Positions 22,561-30,291 of a stretch of DNA of 64,000 bases are shown here, piece after piece. The notes under the pieces were generated by a model, which searched no databases, was not told where the DNA came from, and saw only the letters and a program-made list of their open reading frames with translations. The position numbers and the translations under genes were made by a program. Source of the stretch: Roseomonas nitratireducens (GTDB lineage Bacteria > Pseudomonadota > Alphaproteobacteria > Acetobacterales > Acetobacteraceae); assembly GCF_017813355.1 (NCBI RefSeq), contig NZ_JAGIYZ010000005.1:144314-208313 (forward strand). The letters run 5' to 3'. Numbering within the stretch: position 1 is the first letter of the stretch; the number at the start of each line of letters is the position of its first letter.

Positions 22561-23375
22561 GGGCGCGTCTCCGGCGGGGCGGGCTGGGTGACGCCCTGGC
22601 CGAAGCCGGTCACGCCGGCGGGCGCGACGGCGCGTCCCTGGTCCTCGCGGTTCTGGATCTCGAAGGCCCGGCGCTGGCGATAGGCCGAGCGGAGGGTGGA
22701 ATAGGGGTCGAGCGAACTCGCCCGCAGCTGGTCGATCGGCTCGAGCAGCGCCTCGCGCGTGTCGACCACGGTCAGGCCCAGCCGGGTCCAGCCGGCGGCA
22801 TCGACCGCCGCGCCCTGGCCCAGCCAGGTCAGCGGGTTGAGCGCGATATCCACACCCTGGCCGGCGAGGTCGCGCGGGGAGGAAGGCCCGAGCAGCGGGA
22901 CGAACATGTAGAAGCCCTCGCCCAGGCCCCAGACCGCCAGGGTTTGGCCGAAATCCTCGGAATGCCCGGGAACGCCCCATTCGCGGGACACGTCGAGCAA
23001 CCCGCCCAGGCCTAGCGTGGAATTGACCATGAACCGCCCGAGCGTGATCCGCGCCCGGCTGATGTTCCCCTGCATCAGGTCGTTGGCCAGGATGACCGGC
23101 GCGCGCAGGTTGCCCAGCAGGTTGCGGATGCCGTTGCGCACCGGCTGGGGCAGGACGTCGCGATAGGCCTCGGCGACCGGCTGCAGCACGAATCGGTCCG
23201 CCACCTCATGCACCTCGAACAGGGCGCGGTTGGCGGGCTCGAAGGGGTCGTTGGCCTCGCGGTACTCGGCCAGGCCCTCCGGATCGTCGGCGGGCGGACG
23301 CGTGGCGCAGGCGGCGGCAAGGAGGGCGGCGGCGAGCGCGGTCGCGCGCAGCAGGCCGGTTCGGACAGGCGGCAT
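22557..23375 (-). CDS. mlaA: Outer-membrane lipoprotein MlaA (VacJ)
   Basis: Removes misplaced phospholipids from the outer leaflet of the outer membrane and passes them to MlaC. 272 aa. Lipoprotein signal MPPVRTGLLRATALAAALLA with lipobox AAAC. The family features follow: EANDPFEPANRALFEVHEVA, LPQPVRNGIRNLLGNLRAPV, GRFMVNSTLGLGGLLDV, EDFGQTLAVWGLGEGFYMFV and PLLGPSSPRDLAGQGVD. It overlaps mlaC by four bases, so the two are co-translated. Divergent from metF across about 210 bp. Confidence 0.95.
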   Translation of the reverse strand: MPPVRTGLLRATALAAALLAAACATRPPADDPEGLAEYREANDPFEPANRALFEVHEVADRFVLQPVAEAYRDVLPQPVRNGIRNLLGNLRAPVILANDLMQGNISRARITLGRFMVNSTLGLGGLLDVSREWGVPGHSEDFGQTLAVWGLGEGFYMFVPLLGPSSPRDLAGQGVDIALNPLTWLGQGAAVDAAGWTRLGLTVVDTREALLEPIDQLRASSLDPYSTLRSAYRQRRAFEIQNREDQGRAVAPAGVTGFGQGVTQPAPPETRP

Positions 23376-23585
23376 TGCCGCGCCATACAACGTCTCGCGC
23401 AAGGGTGGAACCGTTCTGTTGCCCGGGGTTGTTTCGCGAATCACGCGGACCACTCTAACGGGAGACGGTTGGCTCGCGATGAATCGTTGCGTTCCGACCT
23501 GTGACGAAACCTTGCCAGCGCGGCCCGGACAGGCGACAGACGCCGCCGCGCCCGAACCGGCGCGAGCGAACGGGAATTGCGCGCG

Positions 23586-24521
23586 ATGAACCACACCACC
23601 ACCGGCACGCTGGCCCGCTGGCTGACCGGGCCGCGGGTCTCGGCCCTGCCGGCGCCCGCCGAGATGCCGCCGCCGCGCCTGTCCTTCGAATTCTTCCCGC
23701 CCAAGAACGACAAGCTCGAGGAACAGCTCTGGGCCTGCATCCGGCGGCTCGAGCCCCTGGCCCCGCGCTTCGTGTCCGTCACCTACGGCGCGGGCGGGTC
23801 CACCCAGGAACGCACGCATGCGACCGTCTCCCGGCTGGTGTCCGACACCTCGCTGACGCCCGCCGCGCACCTGACCTGCGTCGCCGCGACGCGGGAGGAA
23901 GTGGACGCCGTCGCCCGCCGCTACTGGGATGCCGGGGTGCGGCACATCGTCGCCCTGCGCGGGGACCCGCCGGCCGGCGCCAGCCAGTACACCCCTCATC
24001 CGGGCGGCTACGCCCAGGCGGAGGACCTGGTGCGCGGGCTGAAGCGGATCGGCGATTTCGACATCAGCGTCGGCGCCTATCCCGAGACCCACCCGGCCGC
24101 GCTCTCGGCCGATTCCGACCTGGATTTCCTCAAGCGGAAGATCGACGCTGGGGCGAACCGGGCGATCACCCAGTACTTCTTCGACACGGAGACCTACCTC
24201 CGCTTCCTCGACCGCTGCCTGGCCAAGGGCATCACCGTCCCCATCGTCCCCGGCATCCTGCCGGTGTCGAACTTCCAGCAGGTGGTGAAGTTCTCGGCCA
24301 TGTGCGGCGCCTCCGTCCCCGCCTGGATGGGCAAGCTGTTCGAGGGGCTGGAGGAGGATGTGGAGACGCGCCGCATGGTCGCGGCCGTGGTCGCGGCCGA
24401 ACAGGTGCGGCTGCTGCAGGCGAACGGGGTGGACGAATTCCACTTCTACACGCTGAACCGGCCGGACCTGACCTACGCCATCGCCCATATCCTGGGCGCG
24501 CGGCCGAAGGCGGCGGGCTGA
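23586..24521 (+). CDS. metF: 5,10-methylenetetrahydrofolate reductase
   Basis: FAD-dependent reductase that makes 5-methyl-THF for methionine synthesis. 311 aa, normal length for the bacterial single-domain enzyme. Key stretches: LSFEFFPPKNDKLEEQLWAC (catalytic Glu in FEFFPPK), VSVTYGAGGSTQERTHATVS, HIVALRGDPP, ISVGAYPETHPAA, KRKIDAGANRAITQYFFDTE and FYTLNRPDLTYAIAHILG. ATG 23586 is used; a TTG three codons earlier is possible. I looked at the 210-bp leader for a SAM-type riboswitch and saw none I could support. Confidence 0.96.
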   Translation: MNHTTTGTLARWLTGPRVSALPAPAEMPPPRLSFEFFPPKNDKLEEQLWACIRRLEPLAPRFVSVTYGAGGSTQERTHATVSRLVSDTSLTPAAHLTCVAATREEVDAVARRYWDAGVRHIVALRGDPPAGASQYTPHPGGYAQAEDLVRGLKRIGDFDISVGAYPETHPAALSADSDLDFLKRKIDAGANRAITQYFFDTETYLRFLDRCLAKGITVPIVPGILPVSNFQQVVKFSAMCGASVPAWMGKLFEGLEEDVETRRMVAAVVAAEQVRLLQANGVDEFHFYTLNRPDLTYAIAHILGARPKAAG

Positions 24522-24546
24522 GGCGGGGCGGGTTCCGCGCCCGCCG

Positions 24547-24704
24547 GTTTCGGACATATTGGGCGGGGTGGGTGTCCTGGGACTGATGTCCTGGGACGCC
24601 GGTCCTCGCGACATGCGCGTTTCGGACAAATTCCGAGCGCCGGGGCGTCGGCCGGTTTCGGACAAATTCGCCGGACGGCTGCGCGGGGCGGTTTCGGACA
24701 AATT
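24547..24704. repeat. Array of 14-bp direct repeats on a 36-bp period
   Basis: GTTTCGGACAAATT occurs at 24619-24632, 24655-24668 and 24691-24704, and as GTTTCGGACATATT at 24547-24560. Start-to-start distances are 72, 36 and 36, so all copies sit on a 36-bp grid with one slot (24583) empty. The AT-rich core ACAAATT stands out in this GC-rich DNA. Sequence between repeats is not conserved. Read as protein the period is 12 codons: VSDKF on plus, NLSET on minus. Confidence 0.85.
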
Positions 24705-24868
24705 GGCGGCAGGCATGGCGGCGGGGCCGCCGGCGAGGGACTCGCGGGCGCATCGGGGCGGGCTCTGGCGGGCGCATGGGCGCATCGGCCGGGGACCTCC
24801 TGCTGGGTCGCAGCCTAGCCCGGCGGGAGAGGTCAGGGCAAGTTTATTTTCCTATATTGGTGCGGCAT

Positions 24869-24923
24869 CCCGGAGGGGCGCCGCCCCTCCGGGCCTCCCC
24901 GCCAAAGGCCGAAAGGCCTTTGG
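24869..24923 (+). repeat. Family B double-hairpin element (copy B1)
   Basis: First hairpin: CCCGGAGGGGC (24869-24879), loop GCC, GCCCCTCCGGG (24883-24893), 11 bp perfect. Second hairpin: CCAAAGGCC (24902-24910), loop GAAA, GGCCTTTGG (24915-24923), 9 bp perfect with a GNRA tetraloop. A linker CCTCCCCG joins them. The reverse complement of 52779-52838 inside murB is a second copy with compensating changes. It lies in the leader of the lipoprotein gene, about 95 bp before the ATG. Confidence 0.85.
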
Positions 24924-25017
24924 AAACCGATACTTTGGCGCCGTGCGGATGCGGTGGACGCGGCCGGATGAGGTCGGCGATCCTGGCGGCGATGCGAAAC
25001 GGGACACCATCAGGGCC

Positions 25018-26079
25018 ATGATCCGGCGCGTGCTGCGGCCCGCCACCGCTTTCGCCCTGCTCGGCTTGGCGGCCTGCACAACGCCGGCCCCCGACAGCGC
25101 GGCGCTCACCGCGGCCGCGGTCACGTCGGCGCGGCAATCGGAATGCGGCTTCCGCATCGTGCTCCCGACGCGATGGGGCATCCCCGACCGCGAGACGCGA
25201 GACCAACTGGACACAGTGGCCATGCTGGCGCGGCGAACGGGCAGGGTGCTCATCTACCCGACCTATGCGCGGGAAGAAGCGGTCAACGACTTCCGTGCCC
25301 TCGAAGCGATCGCCATGGGCCATGGCCGGCGGGTGCGGGACCTGCTGGTCGCGCGCGGGGTGCCGGCCGAAACGATCCAAGTGAATGGGCTGGTGAGCCA
25401 TCCGCAGGCATCGCAAAGCGGCGCCTACGTCGGTGTCTGCGCACCAGGGCGCACCAATATCGAAAATGGCTGGCGCGACCGGCCGGTCGATCCGACGCGG
25501 ATGGTGCGTGCGCGGATTGGCGGGCGGGCGGATTCGCCCGTCCTCGACATTCCAATCGTCCATCTTGGTCCGTTCTCCTGGAACGATGTCCCCATCGGCG
25601 AGGCCGGTTTGAGCGAGTTCAAGCTCGACCGGGCGGACGATCCAGGATCGTTCGCGGATGTCCAGTTTCGCTGCTGGCCGCACATGCAGGATGCGGATTG
25701 CAGGCGGCTCTTATCCGTCCGTGTGCAGGAATGGACACCCCGATCCGACACCTATGATGGTGCTGCCGCCGGCAGGCTGCGGACACTTGTCCGCCACGAC
25801 GACGGCACCGTACCGGAGCATCGACGCATTGCCTTCGCGCGCCGTTGGACCAACGACCCTGGAAGCTCGGCTCACGCGAATTGCTCTCCCCGTAGCCAGA
25901 CGGGGGCCATCGGGCCGGGGCGCGTCGCCGGAAACGAATGGTCCTGCACTGTGTGGATGGGGCTCGCTCGTGCGCGGATGGCCGCCGCCTTCTGGTTCGA
26001 CGCGACCAACGAGGCCGAAGCCATTTCAATCGTCGACCGGGCGCATCGCGACCTGCTGCGTTTCGCCCGGCTGGACTGA
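25018..26079 (+). CDS. Lipoprotein of unknown function with an OmpA-like segment
   Basis: 353 residues. Lipoprotein signal MIRRVLRPATAFALLGLAAC with lipobox LAAC (Cys20). Residues about 55-120 resemble the OmpA C-terminal fold: DQLDTVAMLARRTGRVLIYP then RRVRDLLVARGVPAETIQVN and GLV, though the peptidoglycan-binding Asp/Arg pair is not clearly conserved. The remainder (about 125-353) has several cysteines (GVCAPG, FRCWPHMQDADCRR, ANCSPRS, WSCTVWMG) and no family I know. Codon use is less extreme in GC than its neighbours (for example TTATCC, CAAGTG), which with the repeat-rich leader suggests a later arrival. No strong ribosome site before ATG 25018, so the start is moderately sure. Confidence 0.72.
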   Translation: MIRRVLRPATAFALLGLAACTTPAPDSAALTAAAVTSARQSECGFRIVLPTRWGIPDRETRDQLDTVAMLARRTGRVLIYPTYAREEAVNDFRALEAIAMGHGRRVRDLLVARGVPAETIQVNGLVSHPQASQSGAYVGVCAPGRTNIENGWRDRPVDPTRMVRARIGGRADSPVLDIPIVHLGPFSWNDVPIGEAGLSEFKLDRADDPGSFADVQFRCWPHMQDADCRRLLSVRVQEWTPRSDTYDGAAAGRLRTLVRHDDGTVPEHRRIAFARRWTNDPGSSAHANCSPRSQTGAIGPGRVAGNEWSCTVWMGLARARMAAAFWFDATNEAEAISIVDRAHRDLLRFARLD

Positions 26080-26147
26080 CCGGCGGTGGCGCTGGTAGCC
26101 GTGCGCCGCGACGTACGCACCCCGCCGCGTCGTGCTATCCTTCGTCG

Positions 26148-26468
26148 GTGACCACGCCCGCGCCCATCCCCGATCCCCCGGCTCTCCTCGCCCGCCTGCG
26201 CGCGCAGGAAGCCCCGCTGCGCGCGGCCGGCGTCGCCGGCCTGTTCCTGTTCGGCTCGGCCGCGCGCGGGGAAGCCGGCCCGGCGTCGGACATCGACCTT
26301 TACATCGACCAGGCGGAACCGGAGCGCTTCGACCTGATCGACCTGATCGCGCTTCGGGACAGGCTGCGGGCGGCGCTGGACGGCGTTCCGGTCGACCTCG
26401 CGACGCGAGCCAGCCTGCACCCGGCGCTGCGCCGCGACATCGAGACCTCCGCGACCCGCGTCTTCTGA
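26148..26468 (+). CDS. MNT-type nucleotidyltransferase domain protein
   Basis: 106-residue minimal nucleotidyltransferase of the polymerase-beta superfamily. The core motif is FLFGSAARGEAGPASDIDLY: GS-x10-DxD with the catalytic aspartates in SDIDLYID. A third acidic position may be in GVPVDLATRAS. Relatives often pair with a HEPN protein as toxin-antitoxin modules or modify antibiotics or tRNA; no HEPN gene lies next to it. GTG 26148 gives VTTPAPIPDPPALLARLRAQ; there is no clear Shine-Dalgarno. It ends 10 bases before the convergent BASS transporter stop. Confidence 0.8.
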   Translation: MTTPAPIPDPPALLARLRAQEAPLRAAGVAGLFLFGSAARGEAGPASDIDLYIDQAEPERFDLIDLIALRDRLRAALDGVPVDLATRASLHPALRRDIETSATRVF

Positions 26469-26478
26469 CGCCGCCCCG

Positions 26479-27402
26479 CTACCCCGCCCTGACCCGCCGA
26501 TACACCGGCCGCAGCAGGAACGGGCTCAGGAACAGCGGAAACTGGCACAGCGCGAAAAACAGCAGAATCCGCTCATCCGTCGCCGCCGGCAGCACCGCCA
26601 GGAACAGCGCCATGTTCCGGTTGCCGGCCAGCAGGCCACCCGCCAGCGCCACCCTCTGCCCCGCCGCCATGAAGGCGAAGGCGGTCACGATGTTCATCCC
26701 GAAATTGCCGGCGAAGGCCAGCGCCAGCCCGCCCATCACCCAGGCGGGTTCGGCCAGCAGCTTCGCCAGCATCCCGTCCATCACGCCGAAGCCGTACAGC
26801 ACCACCAGCCACACCACGGAGCCATCCACCGCCGGGCCGAAGCGCGCCAGCGTCTCGGGTGCGACCACGCGGCGGATGGCGATGGACACCAGCAGCGGCA
26901 GCCCCACCACCAGCGCCAGCCGCGCCATCAGCCCCTGCAGCGAAATCGCGAGGTCGATGCCCATCAGCCCCAGCGCCAGCGGCGGCGCGGTGAAGGGCAC
27001 CAGCAGCGTCGTGATGACGGCCACGACCAGGCTGATCTCCCCATCCAGCCCCACCAGCCGCGCGAAGGCGGGCGACGATGTGGCCGCGCAGCCCATGGCG
27101 CTGATCACCAGCGCCGCGCCGAGCGGCCCATCCAGCCCCGCCGCCATCGCGACCGCATAGGTCACCACCGGCAGCACCAGCAGCAGCCAGGCCGAAAGGG
27201 CCGCGACCAGCACCGGCCGCCGCAGATAGGCGACGACCTGCGCGAGGTCCACGCGCAGCAGCACCAGCGTCATCAGCCCCGCGACGGTGATGGTCACCAC
27301 GTCCCGGAACAGCGCGGCGAGCGGCGGGACGAAAAGCCCCACGAAGATGCCGCCCGCGAGCAGCGCGCCGCCCTGTCGGGCGGACCATTCCAGGAATCGC
27401 AA
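26479..27402 (-). CDS. Bile acid:sodium symporter (BASS) family transporter
   Basis: 307-residue polytopic membrane protein with about nine to ten helices. Hydrophobic segments include GGALLAGGIFVGLFVPPLAA, TVAGLMTLVLLRVDLAQVVA, SAWLLLVLPVVTYAVAMAAG, VVAVITTLLVPFTAPPLALG and GGLALAFAGNFGMNIVTAFA. ISAMGCAATSSPAFARLVGL and LAGGLLAGNRNMALFLAVLP resemble the two crossover motifs of the BASS fold. Substrate is unknown (organic anion with sodium is the family norm). Divergent from the small pentapeptide gene across about 60 bp. Confidence 0.8.
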   Translation of the reverse strand: MRFLEWSARQGGALLAGGIFVGLFVPPLAALFRDVVTITVAGLMTLVLLRVDLAQVVAYLRRPVLVAALSAWLLLVLPVVTYAVAMAAGLDGPLGAALVISAMGCAATSSPAFARLVGLDGEISLVVAVITTLLVPFTAPPLALGLMGIDLAISLQGLMARLALVVGLPLLVSIAIRRVVAPETLARFGPAVDGSVVWLVVLYGFGVMDGMLAKLLAEPAWVMGGLALAFAGNFGMNIVTAFAFMAAGQRVALAGGLLAGNRNMALFLAVLPAATDERILLFFALCQFPLFLSPFLLRPVYRRVRAG

Positions 27403-27428
27403 AGGCGACAGGGCGGCGGGACCGGCGG

Positions 27429-27456
27429 TTGGAGGGATGGCACCGCGGTTCTATAT
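27429..27456 (+). promoter_or_regulatory. Candidate promoter for a leaderless pentapeptide gene
   Basis: TTGGAG (27429-27434), a 16-bp spacer, and CTATAT (27451-27456). Transcription would start within a few bases of the GTG at 27465, where no ribosome site exists, so the message may be leaderless. Confidence 0.4.
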
Positions 27457-27464
27457 CCCCCCAC

Positions 27465-27965
27465 GTGCACACGCCATCCTCGCTCCTCATGCTCCTCGCG
27501 GGGCTGGTCCTCACCGCAACCCCGGTCCTTGCCGGCTGCACCGACCCCCCCGCGCCCGCGGTGGAATGGCGGCGCTGCCTGCTCGACCAGGCGGAACTCG
27601 CCGATGCGGACCTGACGCGGGCGCATCTGCGCGATGCCTCCTTCCAGCGCGCCGTCCTGACCGGGGCGAAGCTGATCGAGGCCGATGCGATCGAGGCGCG
27701 CTTCGTCTCGGCCGACCTGACGGGGGCGGACCTGTCGCGCGCCAATCTCCGCTCGGTGGACTTCACCCGCGCGATCATGCGCGGGGCGACGCTCGCCGGC
27801 GCCGACCTCCGCCGCGCGACGCTGTTCCGCGCCGATCTCAGCGAGGCGGATCTCACGGGCGCGAACCTGGCCGGGGCGAACATGTCGGGCGCGATGCTGG
27901 GGGGCGCGCGCTGGACGGATGGGCGCAGGGTCTGCGCCGCCGGGTCGGTGGGGAATTGCCAGTAG
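27465..27965 (+). CDS. Small exported pentapeptide-repeat protein, probable lipoprotein
   Basis: 166 residues from GTG 27465 (an ATG at 27489 is the alternative). The N-terminus MLLAGLVLTATPVLAGC is a signal with lipobox LAGC, after which a short stretch (WRRCLLDQAELADADLTRAH) leads into pentapeptide repeats: LTGAKLIEADAIEARFVSAD, LTGADLSRANLRSVDFTRAI, ADLSEADLTGANLAGANMSG. The tail WTDGRRVCAAGSVGNCQ has two cysteines, perhaps a disulfide. Unlike the larger pentapeptide protein at 1.6-3.2 kb this one is exported. Role unknown. Family A copy A2 begins five bases after the stop. Confidence 0.82.
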   Translation: MHTPSSLLMLLAGLVLTATPVLAGCTDPPAPAVEWRRCLLDQAELADADLTRAHLRDASFQRAVLTGAKLIEADAIEARFVSADLTGADLSRANLRSVDFTRAIMRGATLAGADLRRATLFRADLSEADLTGANLAGANMSGAMLGGARWTDGRRVCAAGSVGNCQ

Positions 27966-27969
27966 AAGG

Positions 27970-28102
27970 CGGGGGAGTGAACTCCCCCGTGCCCCCTCCT
28001 TCTTTTTCCGTTGGCAAGCCAGCGCGGATGCGACACTTGCGACCCATGCCCGAAGACAAGGAAGGGAGGGGGTTCGGGGGAGGTTCCCCTCCCCCGACCT
28101 TG
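27970..28102 (+). repeat. Family A palindromic element, full inverted pair (copy A2)
   Basis: Left hairpin CGGGGGAG (27970-27977), loop TGAA, CTCCCCCG (27982-27989), then CCCCCTCCTTCTTTTT. Right hairpin CGGGGGAGG (28075-28083), loop TTCC, CCTCCCCCG (28088-28096), then ACCTT. The centre keeps GCGACCCATGCCC and AAGACA as in A1, about 90 bases away from the outer ends. It fills almost all the space between the pentapeptide stop (27965) and the helicase ATG (28108). Confidence 0.85.
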
Positions 28103-28107
28103 ATCCG

Positions 28108-30291
28108 ATGACCGACTATCTGGACCGCCTGAACCCCGAGCAGCGCGCCGCGGTGGAAGCCGTGGACGGCCCGCTGCTGGTGCTCGCCGGCGCGGGCACC
28201 GGCAAGACGCGCGTGCTGACCACGCGCTTCGCCCACATCCTGCTGCAGGGGAAGGCCTTCCCGTCGCAGGTGCTGGCCGTGACCTTCACCAACAAGGCGG
28301 CGCGGGAGATGCGGGAACGTGTCGCCGCCATCCTCGGCCAGCCGGCGGAAGGCCTGTGGCTCGGCACCTTCCACGCGCTGGCCGCGCGGATGCTGCGCCG
28401 GCATGCGGAGGAGATCGGCCTCACCTCCAACTTCACCATCCTCGACACCGACGACCAGGCGCGGCTGCTCAAGCAGGTGATGGAAGCGGCGAACATCGAC
28501 ACCAAGCGCTGGCCGCCGAACGGGATGATGGGCGTGATCCAGCGCTGGAAGGATCGCGGCCTGGCGCCCGAGGCGGTGACACCCGCCGAGGATTCCGACT
28601 ACGCGAATGGCCGCGGGACGGAGTTGTACGCCGCCTATCAGGACAGGTTGAAGGCGCTGAACGCCTGCGACTTCGGTGATTTGCTGCTGCATGTGGTGAC
28701 GCTGCTGCGCACCAAGCCCGACATCCTGGCCGAGTATCACCGCCGCTTCCGCTACATCCTGGTGGACGAGTACCAGGACACGAACCTGGTGCAGTACTAC
28801 TGGCTGCGGCTGCTCGCGCAGCAGCACCGGAACATCTGCTGCGTGGGGGATGACGACCAGTCGATCTATTCCTGGCGGGGTGCCGAGATCGAGAACATCC
28901 TCCGCTTCGAGAAGGACTTCCCCGGCGCGCAGATCGTGCGGCTGGAGAGCAACTACCGCTCGACGCGCCACATCCTTGCCGCGGCCTCCGGCTTGATCGC
29001 GAAGAACACCGGGCGGCTGGGCAAGACGCTGCGCAGCGGGCGCGCGGATGCGGAAGGGGAGAAGGTGCGCATCGTCTCGCTGTGGGACAGCGAGGAGGAG
29101 GCGCGCATGGTGGGCGAGCGGATCGAGGCCGCGCGCCGGTCGGGGACCTCGCTGGGGGAGATCGCGATCCTGGTGCGCGCCGGCTTCCAGACGCGCGCCT
29201 TCGAGGAAAGGCTGATCCTGCTCGGCCTGCCCTATCGCGTGGTGGGCGGTGCGCGCTTCTACGAACGGCAGGAGATCCGCGACGCGCTCGCCTATTTCCG
29301 GGTGATGGCGCAGCCGGCGGACGACCTCGCCTTCGAGCGGATCGTGAACGTGCCCAAGCGCGGCCTGGGCGACACCGCGATGCGGGAGATGCACGCGGTC
29401 GCGCGCGCGGAGGGCATTCCGCTGAGCCTCGCCGCCGCGCGCGCGCTCGAGACCGGCGCGATCAAGCAGGCCAAGGCGCGGGAGGCGCTGCGCGAGCTGC
29501 TGCAGGGCTTCGAGCGCTGGCGCGCCATGCTGCCCGTGGAAGGCCATGTGGTGATGGCCGCGACGCTGATCGACGAGAGCGGCTACGCGGCGATGTGGCA
29601 GCAGGACAAGTCGCCGGAGGCGCCGGGGCGGCTCGACAACCTGAAGGAACTGGTGCGTGCGATGGGCGAGTTCGAGAGCCTCGCCGGCTTCCTCGAGCAC
29701 GTCGCGCTGGTGATGGAGAATGACGAGGCGGCGGAGGGCGAGCGCTGCTCGCTGATGACGCTGCACGCGGCCAAGGGGCTGGAATTCGACATGGTGTTCC
29801 TGCCCGGCTGGGAGGAAGGGTTGTTCCCGTCCCAGCGCAGCCTCGATGAGGGCGGGGAGAAGGCGCTCGAGGAAGAACGACGGCTGGCCTATGTCGGCAT
29901 CACGCGCGCGCGGCGCGTGGCCGTCATCAGCCACGCGGCGAACCGGCGCATCTACGGCAACTGGACGTCGTCCATTCCGTCGCGCTTCCTCGATGAACTG
30001 CCGGCGAACGAGGTCGTGGCCGAAGGCGGCGCGCAGCGGGAAGCGCGCAGCCATTCGGTCTTCGCCGGCGGCGGGCTGTTCGCCCAGCGCCCGCGCCGGA
30101 CGATCGAGGCCGGTGCCTGGGAAGTGAAGGAACGTCCGCCCAAGGAAGGCGCCTTCCAGGTGGGGGAACGCATCTTCCACCAGAAATTCGGCTATGGCCG
30201 GATCACCGCGATCGAGGAGAACCGCCTCGACATCGATTTCGAGAAGGCGGGGCAGAAGCGGCTGCTCGACAGTTTCGTGGAGAAGGCGTGA
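28108..30291 (+). CDS. uvrD: UvrD/PcrA-type superfamily 1 DNA helicase
   Basis: 3'-5' DNA helicase for nucleotide-excision and mismatch repair and for clearing proteins from DNA. 727 aa. Motifs in order: LNPEQRAAV (Q motif), GAGTGKTRVL (Walker A, about 28-37), VTFTNKAAREM (Ia), GTFHALAARMLRRH, ILVDEYQDTN (Walker B), VGDDDQSIYSWRGA (III), LESNYRST (IV), LMTLHAAKGLEFDMVFLPGW (V) and EERRLAYVGITRARR (VI). The C-terminus has a Tudor-like FQVGERIFHQKFGYGRITAI segment that binds RNA polymerase in PcrA. Its stop overlaps prmA (TGATG). No separate ribosome site: repeat A2 ends six bases before the ATG. Confidence 0.95.
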   Translation: MTDYLDRLNPEQRAAVEAVDGPLLVLAGAGTGKTRVLTTRFAHILLQGKAFPSQVLAVTFTNKAAREMRERVAAILGQPAEGLWLGTFHALAARMLRRHAEEIGLTSNFTILDTDDQARLLKQVMEAANIDTKRWPPNGMMGVIQRWKDRGLAPEAVTPAEDSDYANGRGTELYAAYQDRLKALNACDFGDLLLHVVTLLRTKPDILAEYHRRFRYILVDEYQDTNLVQYYWLRLLAQQHRNICCVGDDDQSIYSWRGAEIENILRFEKDFPGAQIVRLESNYRSTRHILAAASGLIAKNTGRLGKTLRSGRADAEGEKVRIVSLWDSEEEARMVGERIEAARRSGTSLGEIAILVRAGFQTRAFEERLILLGLPYRVVGGARFYERQEIRDALAYFRVMAQPADDLAFERIVNVPKRGLGDTAMREMHAVARAEGIPLSLAAARALETGAIKQAKAREALRELLQGFERWRAMLPVEGHVVMAATLIDESGYAAMWQQDKSPEAPGRLDNLKELVRAMGEFESLAGFLEHVALVMENDEAAEGERCSLMTLHAAKGLEFDMVFLPGWEEGLFPSQRSLDEGGEKALEEERRLAYVGITRARRVAVISHAANRRIYGNWTSSIPSRFLDELPANEVVAEGGAQREARSHSVFAGGGLFAQRPRRTIEAGAWEVKERPPKEGAFQVGERIFHQKFGYGRITAIEENRLDIDFEKAGQKRLLDSFVEKA

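Larger units (their letters stand above)
24522..25017. other. About 500 bp without a recognisable gene, repeat-rich
   Basis: This gap holds, in order: a weak hairpin GGCGGG/CCCGCC after metF (24527-24545), the 36-bp-periodic array (24547-24704), a direct repeat GTCCTGGGAC at 24574-24583 and 24588-24597, an AT-rich stretch GTTTATTTTCCTATATTGG (24842-24860) that may hold the lipoprotein promoter, and family B element B1 (24869-24923). Open frames run through it on both strands, but they show no protein-like pattern beyond the repeats. Confidence 0.6.

Noticed and set aside
23376..23585. SAM- or SAH-type riboswitch before metF
   Set aside because: No conserved core sequence or plausible pseudoknot could be found by eye in the leader.
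24547..24704. CRISPR array
   Set aside because: Repeats are only 14 bp with 22-bp intervals, there are four copies with one slot empty, and no cas gene is near.
24559..25017. Coding extension upstream of the lipoprotein, or a repeat protein on either strand
   Set aside because: The open frames exist because the DNA is GC-rich. The lipoprotein signal starts at 25018, and apart from the repeated pentamers there is no protein-like pattern or ribosome site.
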